DNA from: Moraxella bovis
GTDB taxonomy: Bacteria; Pseudomonadota; Gammaproteobacteria; Pseudomonadales; Moraxellaceae
NCBI RefSeq assembly: GCF_002014975.1
Contig: NZ_MUXV01000015.1
Span: 1 to 56,631, forward strand
Direction of reading: 5' to 3'
DNA length: 56,631 nt
Part shown: in pieces, positions 9,619-19,412 of the stretch
How the letters are laid out: the number at the start of each line of letters is the position of its first letter
Numbering within the stretch: position 1 is the stretch's first letter
Notes under the pieces: model-generated
What the model was told of the DNA's origin: nothing
Database searches by the model: none
Seen by the model: only the letters and a program-made list of their open reading frames with translations
Program-made: the position numbers and the translations under genes

Positions 9619-10365
9619 ATGACCCTAAACCTACCCCACCTAGACCTTACCCCCTTACAATGGGACAACTTACACACCACCACCCACCCCCATGCCGAAT
9701 ATAACGCCACGCATGATGATATGCTTGCTCGCATTTTGTCTCGCATTGACGACAAAAAGGCTGACAAAGCCTGCCCTGATGAGCTGTGGATTGTGGAACA
9801 CCAAGACGTCTATACGCTAGGACAAGCGGGCAAAGAAGAACATATTCTCTACAAAACCGACACCCCAATCATCAAAACCGACAGGGGCGGACAGGTAACG
9901 TGGCATGGCGTGGGGCAACTTGTGGTGTACTGGCTGTGGGATTTGCACCGACTTGGCATGGGCGTGCGAGACCTAGTCAGCCACGCCGAGCAAGCCATAG
10001 AAGACGTGGTTGGCGAATACCTACCGCCCGATTTGACCGCTAAGGCTCGCCGTGATGCCCCTGGGGTGTATATTTATAACACAAATGGCGATATGCTTGG
10101 CAAAATTGCAAGTCTAGGCTTTAAAATCAAACAAGGGCATAGTTATCACGGCATTGCCATTAACCTTGTCAATGATTTGACCGCCTTTAACGCCATTAAC
10201 CCTTGTGGCTATGCAGGCATGGCAATGGTGAAATTGTCGCAATTTGGCAAATTTGATGAGAGCCAAACACACGAATTTATTCATAAATTTATCAGTAATA
10301 TTCAAAAAAGACACAGCGGACAAATCGCCCTAAGACCCATAAATGAGCCAATACCGAGCAAATAA
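9619..10365 (+). CDS. lipB: Octanoyl-[acyl-carrier-protein]:protein N-octanoyltransferase
   Basis: Transfers octanoate from ACP to the lipoyl domains of 2-oxoacid dehydrogenases and GcvH. The 248-residue protein shows the RGGQVTWHGVGQ signature, the acyl-binding lysine in GKIASLGFKI, and the catalytic cysteine in NPCGYAG. The start ATG 9619 follows an AT-rich promoter-like stretch. The next gene begins 3 bp after its stop, implying co-transcription. The N-terminus is about 25-30 residues longer than in E. coli LipB. Confidence 0.94.
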   Translation: MTLNLPHLDLTPLQWDNLHTTTHPHAEYNATHDDMLARILSRIDDKKADKACPDELWIVEHQDVYTLGQAGKEEHILYKTDTPIIKTDRGGQVTWHGVGQLVVYWLWDLHRLGMGVRDLVSHAEQAIEDVVGEYLPPDLTAKARRDAPGVYIYNTNGDMLGKIASLGFKIKQGHSYHGIAINLVNDLTAFNAINPCGYAGMAMVKLSQFGKFDESQTHEFIHKFISNIQKRHSGQIALRPINEPIPSK

Positions 10366-10367
10366 AC

Positions 10368-11522
10368 ATGAAATACCCATTAACAATTATCACAATCACC
10401 CTATTGTCCTTGACCGCTTGCGACAACAAACCCAACAGCCCACCTACCCCAAACACCAAGCCACACCAAGCCGAACAGACCTTTGTGGACGCCACCCCTA
10501 CATCGCCCACGCCAGTCGCCCAAAGCACCAACCCCCAAGCGATTGATTGCCAAGCCATTACCAACACACTAAATGCCATTGACATCAATAGTCAAATAGA
10601 TGACTTTGATCAGGCAGATAAACTATTAAATCACTGCCTACCGACTGCCGACAACACCACCCAAATCAAGTGGGCGATACAGTATCAGCTTGCTTATCAG
10701 CGTTTTTTATCCTTTTGGCAAGGCGATACATTTTTGCTTGATGATACAGAATTTGACCAGTTAAATCAGGTCATGTACGACATTCATTATAACAAAAAGT
10801 ACAACGAATCCGACATCGCCACACTACACCCAAAAGCCCAATATTTCATCAAGCAAGTCAAACAAAATAAGCTAAAAATAGCAGACTACTGCGAAGGGGA
10901 ATTTGACTTTGTCAATGATTATCAAGCATTTGCCAAGCTGTTTACGCCCCATTTGCCAAAAGACCAAGCAGTCATGATTGAGCGACTTGCCAGCGACAAC
11001 CAAGAGCCACTATGGTGCGATGCAGGTCTTAGCATTTCATTAGATGAGCTTATCGAGCGGGCGTTATTTTGGCAAGATTATCAAAAGATGTATCCGCAGA
11101 GTGTATTTATTGATGATGCCAAACGGTTATCGTTATTTTATGAATATTTGTTATTTTTTGGCTCAGACAATACACGTTGGCTAAACGATGATAAAACCAA
11201 ATTTATCACCTACATCAATGAAAATGATGAGACATTCACAGACGAAGCAAGCTTTGTCAAACTTGGCAAACATGACAGCGAACTTGGCAAAAAAGCCCAA
11301 GCCTTTCTGGCATTTATCGCCACACCAACAGATGAGCGAGACGATAAATATCCCATAAATCCTGCCAATCTTGACAAACGCCACCTTGATGACCCAAGTC
11401 AAATTGAAGATTGGGAGCGGGCAACCTTACAACTCATGACCGCCTTAGACAAAACAAAAGTGGACACTCCAAGCTGTATCAGTACCCCCATTTGCCTGCC
11501 TGATACATCAGATAAGCCTTGA
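10368..11522 (+). CDS. Predicted lipoprotein, unknown function
   Basis: A 384-residue protein starting 2 nt after lipB. The N-terminal signal ends in the lipobox LTAC, with the lipidated Cys at residue 18, followed by a Pro/Thr/Asn-rich linker. The rest is mostly helical and acidic, rich in Asp, Phe and Tyr, with several Cys (QAIDCQ, LNHCLP, ADYCEGEF, LWCDAG, and a C-terminal PSCISTPICLP pair) that could form disulfides in the periplasm. I do not recognise a domain. The link with lipB is positional only. Confidence 0.8.
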   Translation: MKYPLTIITITLLSLTACDNKPNSPPTPNTKPHQAEQTFVDATPTSPTPVAQSTNPQAIDCQAITNTLNAIDINSQIDDFDQADKLLNHCLPTADNTTQIKWAIQYQLAYQRFLSFWQGDTFLLDDTEFDQLNQVMYDIHYNKKYNESDIATLHPKAQYFIKQVKQNKLKIADYCEGEFDFVNDYQAFAKLFTPHLPKDQAVMIERLASDNQEPLWCDAGLSISLDELIERALFWQDYQKMYPQSVFIDDAKRLSLFYEYLLFFGSDNTRWLNDDKTKFITYINENDETFTDEASFVKLGKHDSELGKKAQAFLAFIATPTDERDDKYPINPANLDKRHLDDPSQIEDWERATLQLMTALDKTKVDTPSCISTPICLPDTSDKP

Positions 11523-11635
11523 TAATATGCCATTATCCACAAGCAATATGCAAAAACATCATAAATTGATGATTGCACTTGGGCGGATTTAATATTACAA
11601 TGGCACACCTTTTTTAATCCCCATCGGAGAATTTT

Positions 11636-12169
11636 ATGGTAGATTTTAACAAAATCCTAGATGCAGGCGACGTGGACGCAGGCGAGATTAATGTGGTCGT
11701 GGAAATCCCTACTGGCTCAAACCACAAAATCGAATGGAACCGCAAATTGGCGTGCTTTGAGCTTGACCGTGTTGAGCCTACCACCTTTGCCAAACCTTGC
11801 AACTATGGCTTTATTCCCCAAACGCTAGACGAAGACGGCGATGAGCTAGACGCACTTATCCTAACCGAACAGCCATTGACCACGGGTATTTTCCTAAAAG
11901 CCAAAGTGATTGGCGTGATGAAATTCGTCGATGACGGCGAAGTGGATGACAAAGTCATCGTCGTGCCTGCCGATGACCGCAATAACGGCAACGCCTACAA
12001 CAGCCTTGATGATTTGCCACCACAGCTTCTCAAACAGCTAGAATTTCACTTCAATCACTACAAGGATTTGAAAAAAGCTGGCACCACCAAAGTAGAAGGC
12101 TTTTTTGATGTCGCCACCGCCAAAGAAGTGATTAAAGAAAGCCAAAAACGCTGGGTAGAAGAAGCGTGA
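11636..12169 (+). CDS. ppa: Inorganic pyrophosphatase (family I)
   Basis: Hydrolyses PPi to two phosphates in the cytoplasm. At 177 residues it matches the E. coli enzyme. The metal-binding signature is visible as DEDGDELDALILTE, preceded by the KIEWNRK and NYGFIPQTL blocks, and later by KVIVVPADDR. It is monocistronic with a strong shared terminator at 12216-12251. Confidence 0.96.
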   Translation: MVDFNKILDAGDVDAGEINVVVEIPTGSNHKIEWNRKLACFELDRVEPTTFAKPCNYGFIPQTLDEDGDELDALILTEQPLTTGIFLKAKVIGVMKFVDDGEVDDKVIVVPADDRNNGNAYNSLDDLPPQLLKQLEFHFNHYKDLKKAGTTKVEGFFDVATAKEVIKESQKRWVEEA

Positions 12170-12215
12170 TTTTAGCGACTTGCAGATGATAACCTTGTAA
12201 ATTATCGCTCATAAA

Positions 12216-12251
12216 AACCGCCCGAATACCATAAAAAGTATTCGGGCGGTT
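12216..12251. terminator. Bidirectional terminator between ppa and rluB
   Basis: A perfect 14-bp stem (12216-12229 with 12238-12251) around an 8-nt A-rich loop, flanked by A- and T-rich tracts. It stands between convergent ppa and rluB and can serve both. Confidence 0.9.
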
Positions 12252-12272
12252 CGGCGATAAAGGCATAATAAT

Positions 12273-13274
12273 TTACACTTTATAAAACTTCGCCTTGCCA
12301 AACGCAGGGGCTTGCCCTCCTTTACGTTCGCTTCTGCCTTGTCTGTCATCGGCTCTTTTTCGCTCGCTTTTGCCTTTTTGGGTGCGTTTTTGGCGAACTT
12401 CACGAGCAGGCAAGGGTTTTTTATGGATGCGGGCTTGTTTTTCTTTGGCAGATGTGTTTAGTCCCGTACCTTGGCGAGAACGCAGACCTACCGATGAGAC
12501 AAGGGCATCAATGGCTTTGGCATCAAGCTCAATAAACCGCCCTGTTTTTAGCTCTTTGGGCAATATCATGGTGCTATAACGGGTGCGAATCAGGCGTGAG
12601 ACTTTAAGCTCTTGGGACTCAAACATACGGCGAACTTCACGCTTGCGACCTTCTTTGATGGTGACGTGATACCATTTATTCACGCCCATGCCACCGCCTT
12701 CTTTGATGTCATCAAAGCGTGCCATGCCGTCTTCCAACTCAACGCCACGGGTCAGATTTTGGGCAATCTCTGGGGTAACTTCGCCAAGCACACGTACGGC
12801 GTATTCACGCACCACTTCGCTAGATGGGTGCATGAGACGATGAGCCAGCTCGCCATCATTGGTAAACAGTAGCAGACCTGATGAGTTAATATCTAGCCTG
12901 CCGACCATCACCCATCTGTCGCCTGTCAGCTTGGGCAGACGGTCAAACACCGTGGGGCGACCCTCGGGGTCGGACATGGAGCAAATCTCGCCTTCGGGCT
13001 TATAGTAGGCGATGACACGGCGACGTTTCTCACGTTCGGCTTTAAGACGTACCAGTCGCCCGTCGATACGAATCTCATCACTCACTCTGGCTCTATCACC
13101 CAGCGTTGCAGTTTTGCCGTTGATGGAGATTCGTCCTGTTTTGATGATTTCTTCTAACTGACGACGTGAACCCAAGCCCATGCGTGCTAGGAGTTTTTGC
13201 AGTTTTTCACCTTGGGGTTTGGCGGTATCTGTATGGGTGTCTGCGGATAATTCGGTGGTGTGGAGGGTATTCAT
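12273..13274 (-). CDS. rluB: 23S rRNA pseudouridine(2605) synthase
   Basis: An S4 RNA-binding domain (about 23-70) is followed by an RsuA/RluB-type catalytic domain with the nucleophilic Asp in GRLDINSSGLLLFTNDG and the KEGRKREVRRMF motif. The C-terminal tail (about 255-333) is very basic, rich in K, R and Q, as in many RluB proteins. It is assigned to RluB rather than RsuA/RluE/RluF from the S4 domain together with this tail. The last of these is an inference; pseudouridine synthase activity is secure. Confidence 0.9.
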   Translation of the reverse strand: MNTLHTTELSADTHTDTAKPQGEKLQKLLARMGLGSRRQLEEIIKTGRISINGKTATLGDRARVSDEIRIDGRLVRLKAEREKRRRVIAYYKPEGEICSMSDPEGRPTVFDRLPKLTGDRWVMVGRLDINSSGLLLFTNDGELAHRLMHPSSEVVREYAVRVLGEVTPEIAQNLTRGVELEDGMARFDDIKEGGGMGVNKWYHVTIKEGRKREVRRMFESQELKVSRLIRTRYSTMILPKELKTGRFIELDAKAIDALVSSVGLRSRQGTGLNTSAKEKQARIHKKPLPAREVRQKRTQKGKSERKRADDRQGRSERKGGQAPAFGKAKFYKV

Positions 13275-13527
13275 GATGTGTTCCTGTATGGGGAGTTTAA
13301 CATTTCACAATGTTATTAATATGTTAGGGCGCACCTGCCCTTACAACACTTTTAAAATTTAGAAATATTGTAAAGATAAAATGATGTTTTTGCATGAAAA
13401 TGGCTAAATCTTGTTTTTCATTGCAAATACCAAAGGCAGGCACGCCCTAAGCAACAACTTGCTTAAAAAGATGAACAGTCATTATACCATAGTTTTGCCA
13501 TATAAAGGTATTTACTTTGTACCCACA

Positions 13528-13557
13528 AAAATACCCCGTCAAAAAACAGGGTATTTT
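13528..13557 (-). terminator. Rho-independent terminator of htpG
   Basis: A 9-bp stem AAATACCC/GGGTATTT with an A-rich loop lies about 20 nt after the htpG stop. The remainder of 13275-13577 is AT-rich and contains a dispersed repeat copy at about 13400-13455. Confidence 0.75.
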
Positions 13558-13577
13558 ATAAAAAAGTATTAAAGCGA

Positions 13578-15512
13578 TTACTTCAAAAGCAATTTGTTAA
13601 TCCGCTTTAAATACCCCGCAGGGTCATCAGGCTGTCCGCCATCTGCTATCAAGGCTTGGTCAAAGATAACTTCGGCTAGGTCATCAAAATCGCCACTGCT
13701 CTCTAAACGTGCAATCAGCGGGTGCGTGGGGTTAATTTCCAGAGTTGGCTTGACGTCAGGCACAGGCTGTCCCATGGCTTTTAGCATTTGAGCCATTTGT
13801 GGGGTCAGCTCGCCATCGCCCACGACAAGGCAGGCAGGAGAATCCACCAAACGACTCGTTACTCGCACGTCTTTGGCTCGTCCGCCAAGCACCCCTTTTA
13901 GGCGTTCTACTACAGGTTTGAAGGCTTCTTCTTGTTTTTTGACTTCTTCTTTTTCAGCGTCATCGGTCAAATCGCCCAAATCCACCGCCCCTTTGGCGAT
14001 ATTTTGTAGGGGCGTGCCGTCAAATTCGGTCAAGAAGTTCATCGCCCATTCGTCCACTTTTGAAGTCATCAAGATAACTTCAATGCCTTTTTTATTAAAC
14101 AGCTCTAACTGTGGGCTGTTTTTGGCAGAGACTAGGTTTTCGGCTGTCAGATAATAAATTGCCTTTTGACCGTCTTTCATGCGTGCCTTGTAGTCAGCAA
14201 AGCCAGTCTCAACGCTGTCATTTGTGCTTGTGGCATAGCGGAGCAGTTTGGCGATACGCTCTTGGTTGGCTTTATCTTCGCCCAAGCCTTCTTTGATGAC
14301 ATCGCCAAACTCTTTGTAAAAGTCGGCAAATTTGGCTTGTTTGGCTTCATCTTCGCTATTAGCTAGGCTTGCCAACAGGGTCAGCACACGGCGGGCGTTG
14401 CCTTCACGAATAGATTTGACATCACGAGACTCTTGCAAAATCTCACGGCTGACATTGAGCGGTAAATCAGCACTGTCAATCACACCCTTGACAAAACGCA
14501 GGTACATGGGGAGAAGCTGTTCGGCATCGTCTATGATAAACACACGCTTGACATAGAGTTTTAGCCCACGTTGCTGTTCACGGGCGTATAGGTCAAATGG
14601 GGCTTTTTTGGGGATATATAGGAGCTGAGTGTACTGCACACGCCCTTCCACTCGGTTGTGCGTCCAAGTCAGTGGCTCATCAAAATCATAGCTTACGGTT
14701 TTATAAAACTCGCTGTACTCATCATCGCCAATCTCGCTTGGCGTGCGTGTCCATAGGGCGGACGCTTTGTTAATGGTTTCCCATTCGTCCGTCAAAATCA
14801 TCTCGCCATTTGGCACAGGGGCGTTCTCGTCCTGCTCGGCATCTTCTTGCCACACTTCTTTACGCATTTGAATGGGCAGACTGATGTGGTCAGAATATTT
14901 GCTTACGAGCGACTTGATTTTGTAGCGGTCAAGGTAGCTGTATTCGCCGTCTTCACGCTCCACAAATTCATCTTTTAGGTGCAAAGTAATGGAAGTGCCA
15001 CGGGTAGGCTTGTCAATGGTTTCGGTCGTAAATGAACCTGTACCGTCCGATACCCAGCGTACACCTTGACTACTTGGCTCGCCAGCTTTACGAGTTTCTA
15101 CCGTGATTTTGTCCGCCACGATAAAGCCTGAGTAAAAGCCCACGCCAAACTGTCCGATAAGGTTGCCGTCTTTTTTGTCAGCGTCTGAGAGTTTATCCAA
15201 AAAGGCTTTGGTGCCTGATTTGGCAATCGTGCCTAAGTTGTCAATCACGTCCGCTTCGTTCATGCCAATGCCATTATCACTGATGGTCAAAGTCTTGGCA
15301 TCTTTGTCAATCTCAATTTTAATGGCAAGTTCGCCGTCATTTTCATAAAGACTGTCATCACTGGTTGCCAAAAAGCGTAATTTGTCGCAAGCGTCAGAGG
15401 CGTTAGACACCAGCTCACGGACAAAAATATCAGGATTTGAGTACAAAGAATGGGTAACAAGGTGCAGAAGCTGATTAACTTCGGTTTCAAAGGTATGGTT
15501 TTTGATGGTCAT
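13578..15512 (-). CDS. htpG: Molecular chaperone HtpG (Hsp90)
   Basis: A 644-residue Hsp90 homologue. The N-terminal GHKL ATPase shows [14 protein letters not shown] (Mg-coordinating Asn), DNGIGM and [11 protein letters not shown]. The middle domain carries the catalytic Arg in [12 protein letters not shown], and the C-terminal dimerisation region ends in NKLLLK. An acidic linker typical of eukaryotic Hsp90 is absent, as expected in bacteria. The upstream 15513-15778 has no gene; it contains a repeat copy on the minus strand and I could not find a convincing heat-shock promoter in it. Confidence 0.97.
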   Translation of the reverse strand: MTIKNHTFETEVNQLLHLVTHSLYSNPDIFVRELVSNASDACDKLRFLATSDDSLYENDGELAIKIEIDKDAKTLTISDNGIGMNEADVIDNLGTIAKSGTKAFLDKLSDADKKDGNLIGQFGVGFYSGFIVADKITVETRKAGEPSSQGVRWVSDGTGSFTTETIDKPTRGTSITLHLKDEFVEREDGEYSYLDRYKIKSLVSKYSDHISLPIQMRKEVWQEDAEQDENAPVPNGEMILTDEWETINKASALWTRTPSEIGDDEYSEFYKTVSYDFDEPLTWTHNRVEGRVQYTQLLYIPKKAPFDLYAREQQRGLKLYVKRVFIIDDAEQLLPMYLRFVKGVIDSADLPLNVSREILQESRDVKSIREGNARRVLTLLASLANSEDEAKQAKFADFYKEFGDVIKEGLGEDKANQERIAKLLRYATSTNDSVETGFADYKARMKDGQKAIYYLTAENLVSAKNSPQLELFNKKGIEVILMTSKVDEWAMNFLTEFDGTPLQNIAKGAVDLGDLTDDAEKEEVKKQEEAFKPVVERLKGVLGGRAKDVRVTSRLVDSPACLVVGDGELTPQMAQMLKAMGQPVPDVKPTLEINPTHPLIARLESSGDFDDLAEVIFDQALIADGGQPDDPAGYLKRINKLLLK

Positions 15513-15778
15513 AAAAATATCCTGTCAAGGGCGTGCCAAATCTTGGTTTTTGTTGCAAAAAATGAGAAAAATCGCAAGTTTTTCTAGGAAAAGCCCGCAG
15601 TTGATATAATCATATCAACAATGGATTTGACTTCGAGCCACAAGATTTAGCCATTTTTTGCACAAAAATACACGCAAAATCTTAAAACTGGACGCACCAG
15701 AACAAATGTAATCAAGGTTTGGCACGCCCTCATTAACAGGATAAAAATAGGGATAGGGGGCGGATTTTTCAAGGGGAT

Positions 15779-16024
15779 TTATCGCACCTGCTGATAATCA
15801 GCCTCTGGCACATACGAACTTGCCGTCGCCTTTGGCATGACTATCCACAGGATAAAGTAGATAAGCACCCCTGGCACGGCAGCACTGGCGACCGAGATGA
15901 CGACAAACAGAAGTCGCACCATCGTGGGCGACCAACCCAAGTACTCTGCGATACCGCCCATCACGCCTGCTATCATGCGGTGATGACGTGAACGATGTAA
16001 TTTATATAATTTTGCTTGTGCCAT
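15779..16024 (-). CDS. PspC-domain membrane protein
   Basis: An 81-residue protein. The PspC domain is recognisable from KLYKLHRSRHHRMIAGVMGGIAEYLGW, followed by one long membrane segment (about residues 35-65). In phage-shock systems PspC senses envelope stress; here no pspA or pspB lies nearby, so it is a stand-alone PspC. It is convergent with nothing and divergent from the NadR-like gene. Confidence 0.85.
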   Translation of the reverse strand: MAQAKLYKLHRSRHHRMIAGVMGGIAEYLGWSPTMVRLLFVVISVASAAVPGVLIYFILWIVMPKATASSYVPEADYQQVR

Positions 16025-16192
16025 GATAAAACCTTATTTGTTACTTTTATTTACTATTACCTTCACAAATTTGCGTATAATATAAATAAAATTGGTTGAA
16101 AAGAATGTTTAAGATAACAGCCAACACCATGATTTTCAAGCAATTTTACTCAATCTTACGATTTTCACTTAACATTACAAAAAGGTGACATA

Positions 16193-17215
16193 ATGAACAC
16201 AGGCATTCTCATCGGACATTTTGAGCCTTTGCATTTGGGGCATTTGGCAGACATCAATCACGCCTCAGGGCAAGTGGATGCCTTGCACATCGTGGTATTG
16301 CCCAAAGATGGTGGCAGTCCCTTTAAGCCCACTTTGCAAGACAAAGCCCGAGCCGTGCAAGTAGCGTGTGAGTTTTTTGGGTTTATTAAAGTGCATACGG
16401 CTGATGGTTTAAATTTGACTGATTTAAATAGGCAAACTTGGGCTTATGATGAGCCAAACTCTGATACATCGCTGATTGATGTGATTATTACCGCCTTACA
16501 AACCAATGACACACCCACGCTATTTATCAAATCATTTGCCAAAAATAATCTTTTAAATAACCAAACCTATCAAACCGCCCTATTACCCGATAATCATTAT
16601 AATAGCACCGCCATTTATCAAAATCCCATTGCCCATTTTCACGCCATTGCCCCGTCCGCCAAACAAAACTACACTAAAACCGTCTGTATCGTGGGCGGTG
16701 AAAGCTCGGGCAAAACCACGCTTGTGCATAAACTTGCCAATCATTATGGGGCAAATTTTGTCTTAGAAATGGGGCGACTCTACACACACAGCGATTTGGG
16801 CGGCACAGAGGTTGGATTACAGTACAGCGATTATCCTGTTATCGCCAATCAGCATTATTTGGCAATTCAAAACGCCCTAAAAAACGCGATTAGCCCCATT
16901 ACCATTATTGATACCGATTTTATTACCACACAAGCCTTTTGTGAAACGTATGAAAATCGCACTCATCCTTTATTAACGGCATTTTGTGAAAATGTCAAAA
17001 TGGATTATACCATTATGCTTGACAATAATGTCAAATGGGTCGCAGACGGAATGCGGTCATTAGGCTCGGATGATGAACGCAGTGCTTTTTCAAAGACGCT
17101 CATGAGATTATTTGACAAACATCAAATTACCCCACATATTATTAACAATAAAGACTATCACGACAGATATTTATCGGCGGTAGCATTTATTGATACTGTT
17201 ATTTTTAAAAAATGA
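16193..17215 (+). CDS. nadR: NadR-like NMN adenylyltransferase/ribosylnicotinamide kinase
   Basis: A 340-residue protein with two domains. The N-terminal nucleotidyltransferase has the GHFEPLHLGH motif (NMN to NAD). The C-terminal kinase has the P-loop GGESSGKTTL at about residue 167 and phosphorylates nicotinamide riboside. The helix-turn-helix repressor domain found at the N-terminus of E. coli NadR is absent: the protein starts directly with the adenylyltransferase fold. This makes it an enzyme only, as in Haemophilus. An RBS-like AAAGGTG precedes the ATG. Confidence 0.88.
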   Translation: MNTGILIGHFEPLHLGHLADINHASGQVDALHIVVLPKDGGSPFKPTLQDKARAVQVACEFFGFIKVHTADGLNLTDLNRQTWAYDEPNSDTSLIDVIITALQTNDTPTLFIKSFAKNNLLNNQTYQTALLPDNHYNSTAIYQNPIAHFHAIAPSAKQNYTKTVCIVGGESSGKTTLVHKLANHYGANFVLEMGRLYTHSDLGGTEVGLQYSDYPVIANQHYLAIQNALKNAISPITIIDTDFITTQAFCETYENRTHPLLTAFCENVKMDYTIMLDNNVKWVADGMRSLGSDDERSAFSKTLMRLFDKHQITPHIINNKDYHDRYLSAVAFIDTVIFKK

Positions 17216-17252
17216 TTTAAAATACCATCATCTTGACAATTTAAGTCCAAAA

Positions 17253-17275
17253 AAATCGGGGACATGCCCCGATTT
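17253..17275. terminator. Terminator between nadR and the carboxypeptidase gene
   Basis: A 9-bp perfect stem AAATCGGGG/CCCCGATTT with a 5-nt loop. The minus-strand side has a T7 run, so it fits best as the terminator of the downstream minus-strand gene and also serves nadR. Confidence 0.8.
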
Positions 17276-17346
17276 ATAATAACAAATGGTTTTTTAAATG
17301 GTGTTTTAAGATGATTTTTGCAAACCTTTAAAGCAGTTTTAAAATT

Positions 17347-18504
17347 TTAAAACAACCCTTTTATCCAATCCACCAAACTCTCCCACATACGACTGACAAA
17401 GCCCGCCTGCTCCACGTCATCACCTGCGGTGATGGGCGTACTGGCAACGGTCTTGCCATCCATGACTGCCATCATCTGACCAAGCTCTTGCCCTTTTTTG
17501 ATGGGGGCGGTAATGCTGTCATTGAGCTTGATGGCTGTGGTGAAATTGCCCGTTTGGTTTTTGGTGGTGAGTACTTTTAGGTCGCTTAGCGTGCTGGCAG
17601 TTACCGTATCTGCCTTTCCAAACTTCACAGGTATCGCCCCTGCGTCTGTGCCTTGGGGGGCAACCATCACATTGGTAAAATGCCCAAAGCCGAAGTCCAG
17701 TAGTTCACGAGCTTGGTCGGCACGGGCTTGCATGCTCTTTGCCCCAAGCACGATGGCAATCAGACGCATGTTATCTTTGTGACTTGACGCCGCCAATGAA
17801 TAGCCCGACTCGGCGGTGTGTCCTGTTTTTAGACCATCGACGGTGGCGTCCGTGAACAATAAGGCGTTACGGTTGCCTTGTTTGATGTTGTTATAGGTAA
17901 ATTCTTTTTCGCTATAAATGGGGTAGTACTGTGCTGAGTTCTTGATGACCGTGCGTGCCAATACTGCCAAATCCTGAGCCGATGAGCGATGTCCTTCGGC
18001 AGGCATGCCTGTGGCGTTGGCAAAGTGAGTATTGGTCATGCCCAGCTTGGCGGCTTCATCATTCATAATCACCGCAAAGGCAGATTCTGACCCTGAGATA
18101 TGCTCCGCCACGGCAATAGACGCATCATTACCCGACTGTATGATGATACCCCGTAGCATGTCAATGGCGGTAGCACTCTCACCCAGTGGCACATACATGC
18201 ATGACTGACTGCTTGATCCACGGCACCATGCCTTCTCGCTGACCTTGATGGGCGTGGTCTCAGACAGCTCGCCTGAGAGCAGTTTTTGCTCTAAGATATA
18301 ACCGGTCATCATCTTGGTCAATGACGCTGGGGGCAGTGGTTCGTTGGCGTTATTTTGGGCAAGTATTGTGCCTGTGTCATAATCCATGAGTACATAGGCA
18401 GCATTGTCTTGCTTGGGGGGATTAATGCCGTTATTGGCAAGGGCGGTGACAGAGACTGTCAAAAATGCCAAGACTAGGGAAGTTTTCTTAAAAAAAGTCA
18501 TCAT
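17347..18504 (-). CDS. dacC: D-alanyl-D-alanine carboxypeptidase (PBP5/6 type)
   Basis: A low-molecular-mass penicillin-binding protein of 385 residues that trims the terminal D-Ala of pentapeptides. A signal peptide ending in TALA precedes the mature part. The active site has SLTK (Ser61, Lys64), SGN in IIQSGNDAS, and KTG in VDGLKTGHT. The C-terminus has the DacA/DacC beta-domain and an amphipathic helix (MWESLVDWIKGLF) for membrane attachment. dacA and dacC are not separable here; the symbol is a family choice. Confidence 0.88.
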   Translation of the reverse strand: MMTFFKKTSLVLAFLTVSVTALANNGINPPKQDNAAYVLMDYDTGTILAQNNANEPLPPASLTKMMTGYILEQKLLSGELSETTPIKVSEKAWCRGSSSQSCMYVPLGESATAIDMLRGIIIQSGNDASIAVAEHISGSESAFAVIMNDEAAKLGMTNTHFANATGMPAEGHRSSAQDLAVLARTVIKNSAQYYPIYSEKEFTYNNIKQGNRNALLFTDATVDGLKTGHTAESGYSLAASSHKDNMRLIAIVLGAKSMQARADQARELLDFGFGHFTNVMVAPQGTDAGAIPVKFGKADTVTASTLSDLKVLTTKNQTGNFTTAIKLNDSITAPIKKGQELGQMMAVMDGKTVASTPITAGDDVEQAGFVSRMWESLVDWIKGLF

Positions 18505-18633
18505 ACCGCAAATTCACTCAAATTTATGCATAAAAAGTGCTAACTATACCAAACTTTACTAAAAATATAAAATTGTTTTTGCTGTTTTTGTCGTTTTGAC
18601 AAAATTCCTTTTGGTCATCCAGTCCAAACTGCT

Positions 18634-19083
18634 TTAAAATGCTCGGCTCACATTAGCAAAATCGGCACATAATTCTCGGTTTTCGTTTTGGGGGAAACTT
18701 TTTGTCCATGAACGCACGCTTTGGAGTACCGCTCGGTAATCTCGCTGTGTAGACAGATAATCCAATATCTCTTCGGGGTCGTCAGCACTGGGAATGAATG
18801 CCCGAAGCTGATTGTTATAGGCTTCATAAAACTGGCTCTTTTGTCGTCCGATTAACATCTGTGGGCATATCTCTGCCATGACTTGCACCAATGCCAGCTC
18901 GTATTTGGTTACCCGAATGTCTGCCACGTCATTGGCACTGATGGTGTAGGCTTTGGCGGTTTTGGTGCTTTTGGCATGGGTCTGCATGGGCAGGCTTACG
19001 GTAACACAAGTTACCAAAATAATGATAAAAGTTTTTAATAACTTAGCGACATCTGCCACATCAACGCCATGGCAACGCACCAT
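18634..19083 (-). CDS. Small secreted protein of a Moraxellaceae-type family
   Basis: The mature part reads as a compact helical domain: ISANDVADIRVTKYELALVQVMAEICPQML, then a segment ending in NRELCADFANV, with two conserved-looking Cys. It resembles small periplasmic proteins known in Moraxella and Acinetobacter (MCR_0457-like), from memory only. A hydrophobic signal (KTFIIILVTCVTVSLPMQTHA) precedes it. The frame is open to 19197, but no good RBS is seen. I chose the ATG at 19083; a GTG further in, closer to the signal peptide, is also possible. Function unknown. Confidence 0.6.
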   Translation of the reverse strand: MVRCHGVDVADVAKLLKTFIIILVTCVTVSLPMQTHAKSTKTAKAYTISANDVADIRVTKYELALVQVMAEICPQMLIGRQKSQFYEAYNNQLRAFIPSADDPEEILDYLSTQRDYRAVLQSVRSWTKSFPQNENRELCADFANVSRAF

Positions 19084-19412
19084 CAGCTCACGGCGGACAG
19101 TGCCAACAGCGGACTTGGCAAGACTTTTGGGGGATACTGACATAAGCATGGGCGATAACCGACTTATTGACCAAATTAACGGCACTATCATACCCATAAA
19201 TCTTTAAAACAATATCTCAAATTTGACCAAAAATGTAGAATAATTGTGTTTAAAAATCAAGTTTAGCAATGATACAGCAACAGTTGTGTTTCATTGCTAA
19301 ACTTGATTTGGCATGGGATTCTACCTGTACTTTTTGAAAAATTAATTCATAAAATCATCACATTGCCTGCATTTTTCTTTATAATAGTCCTTTTTAATTT
19401 AATAACATCATC

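Noticed and set aside
15513..15778. Heat-shock sigma-32 promoter before htpG
   Set aside because: No CTTGAA...CCCCAT-type pair with correct spacing was found on the minus strand.
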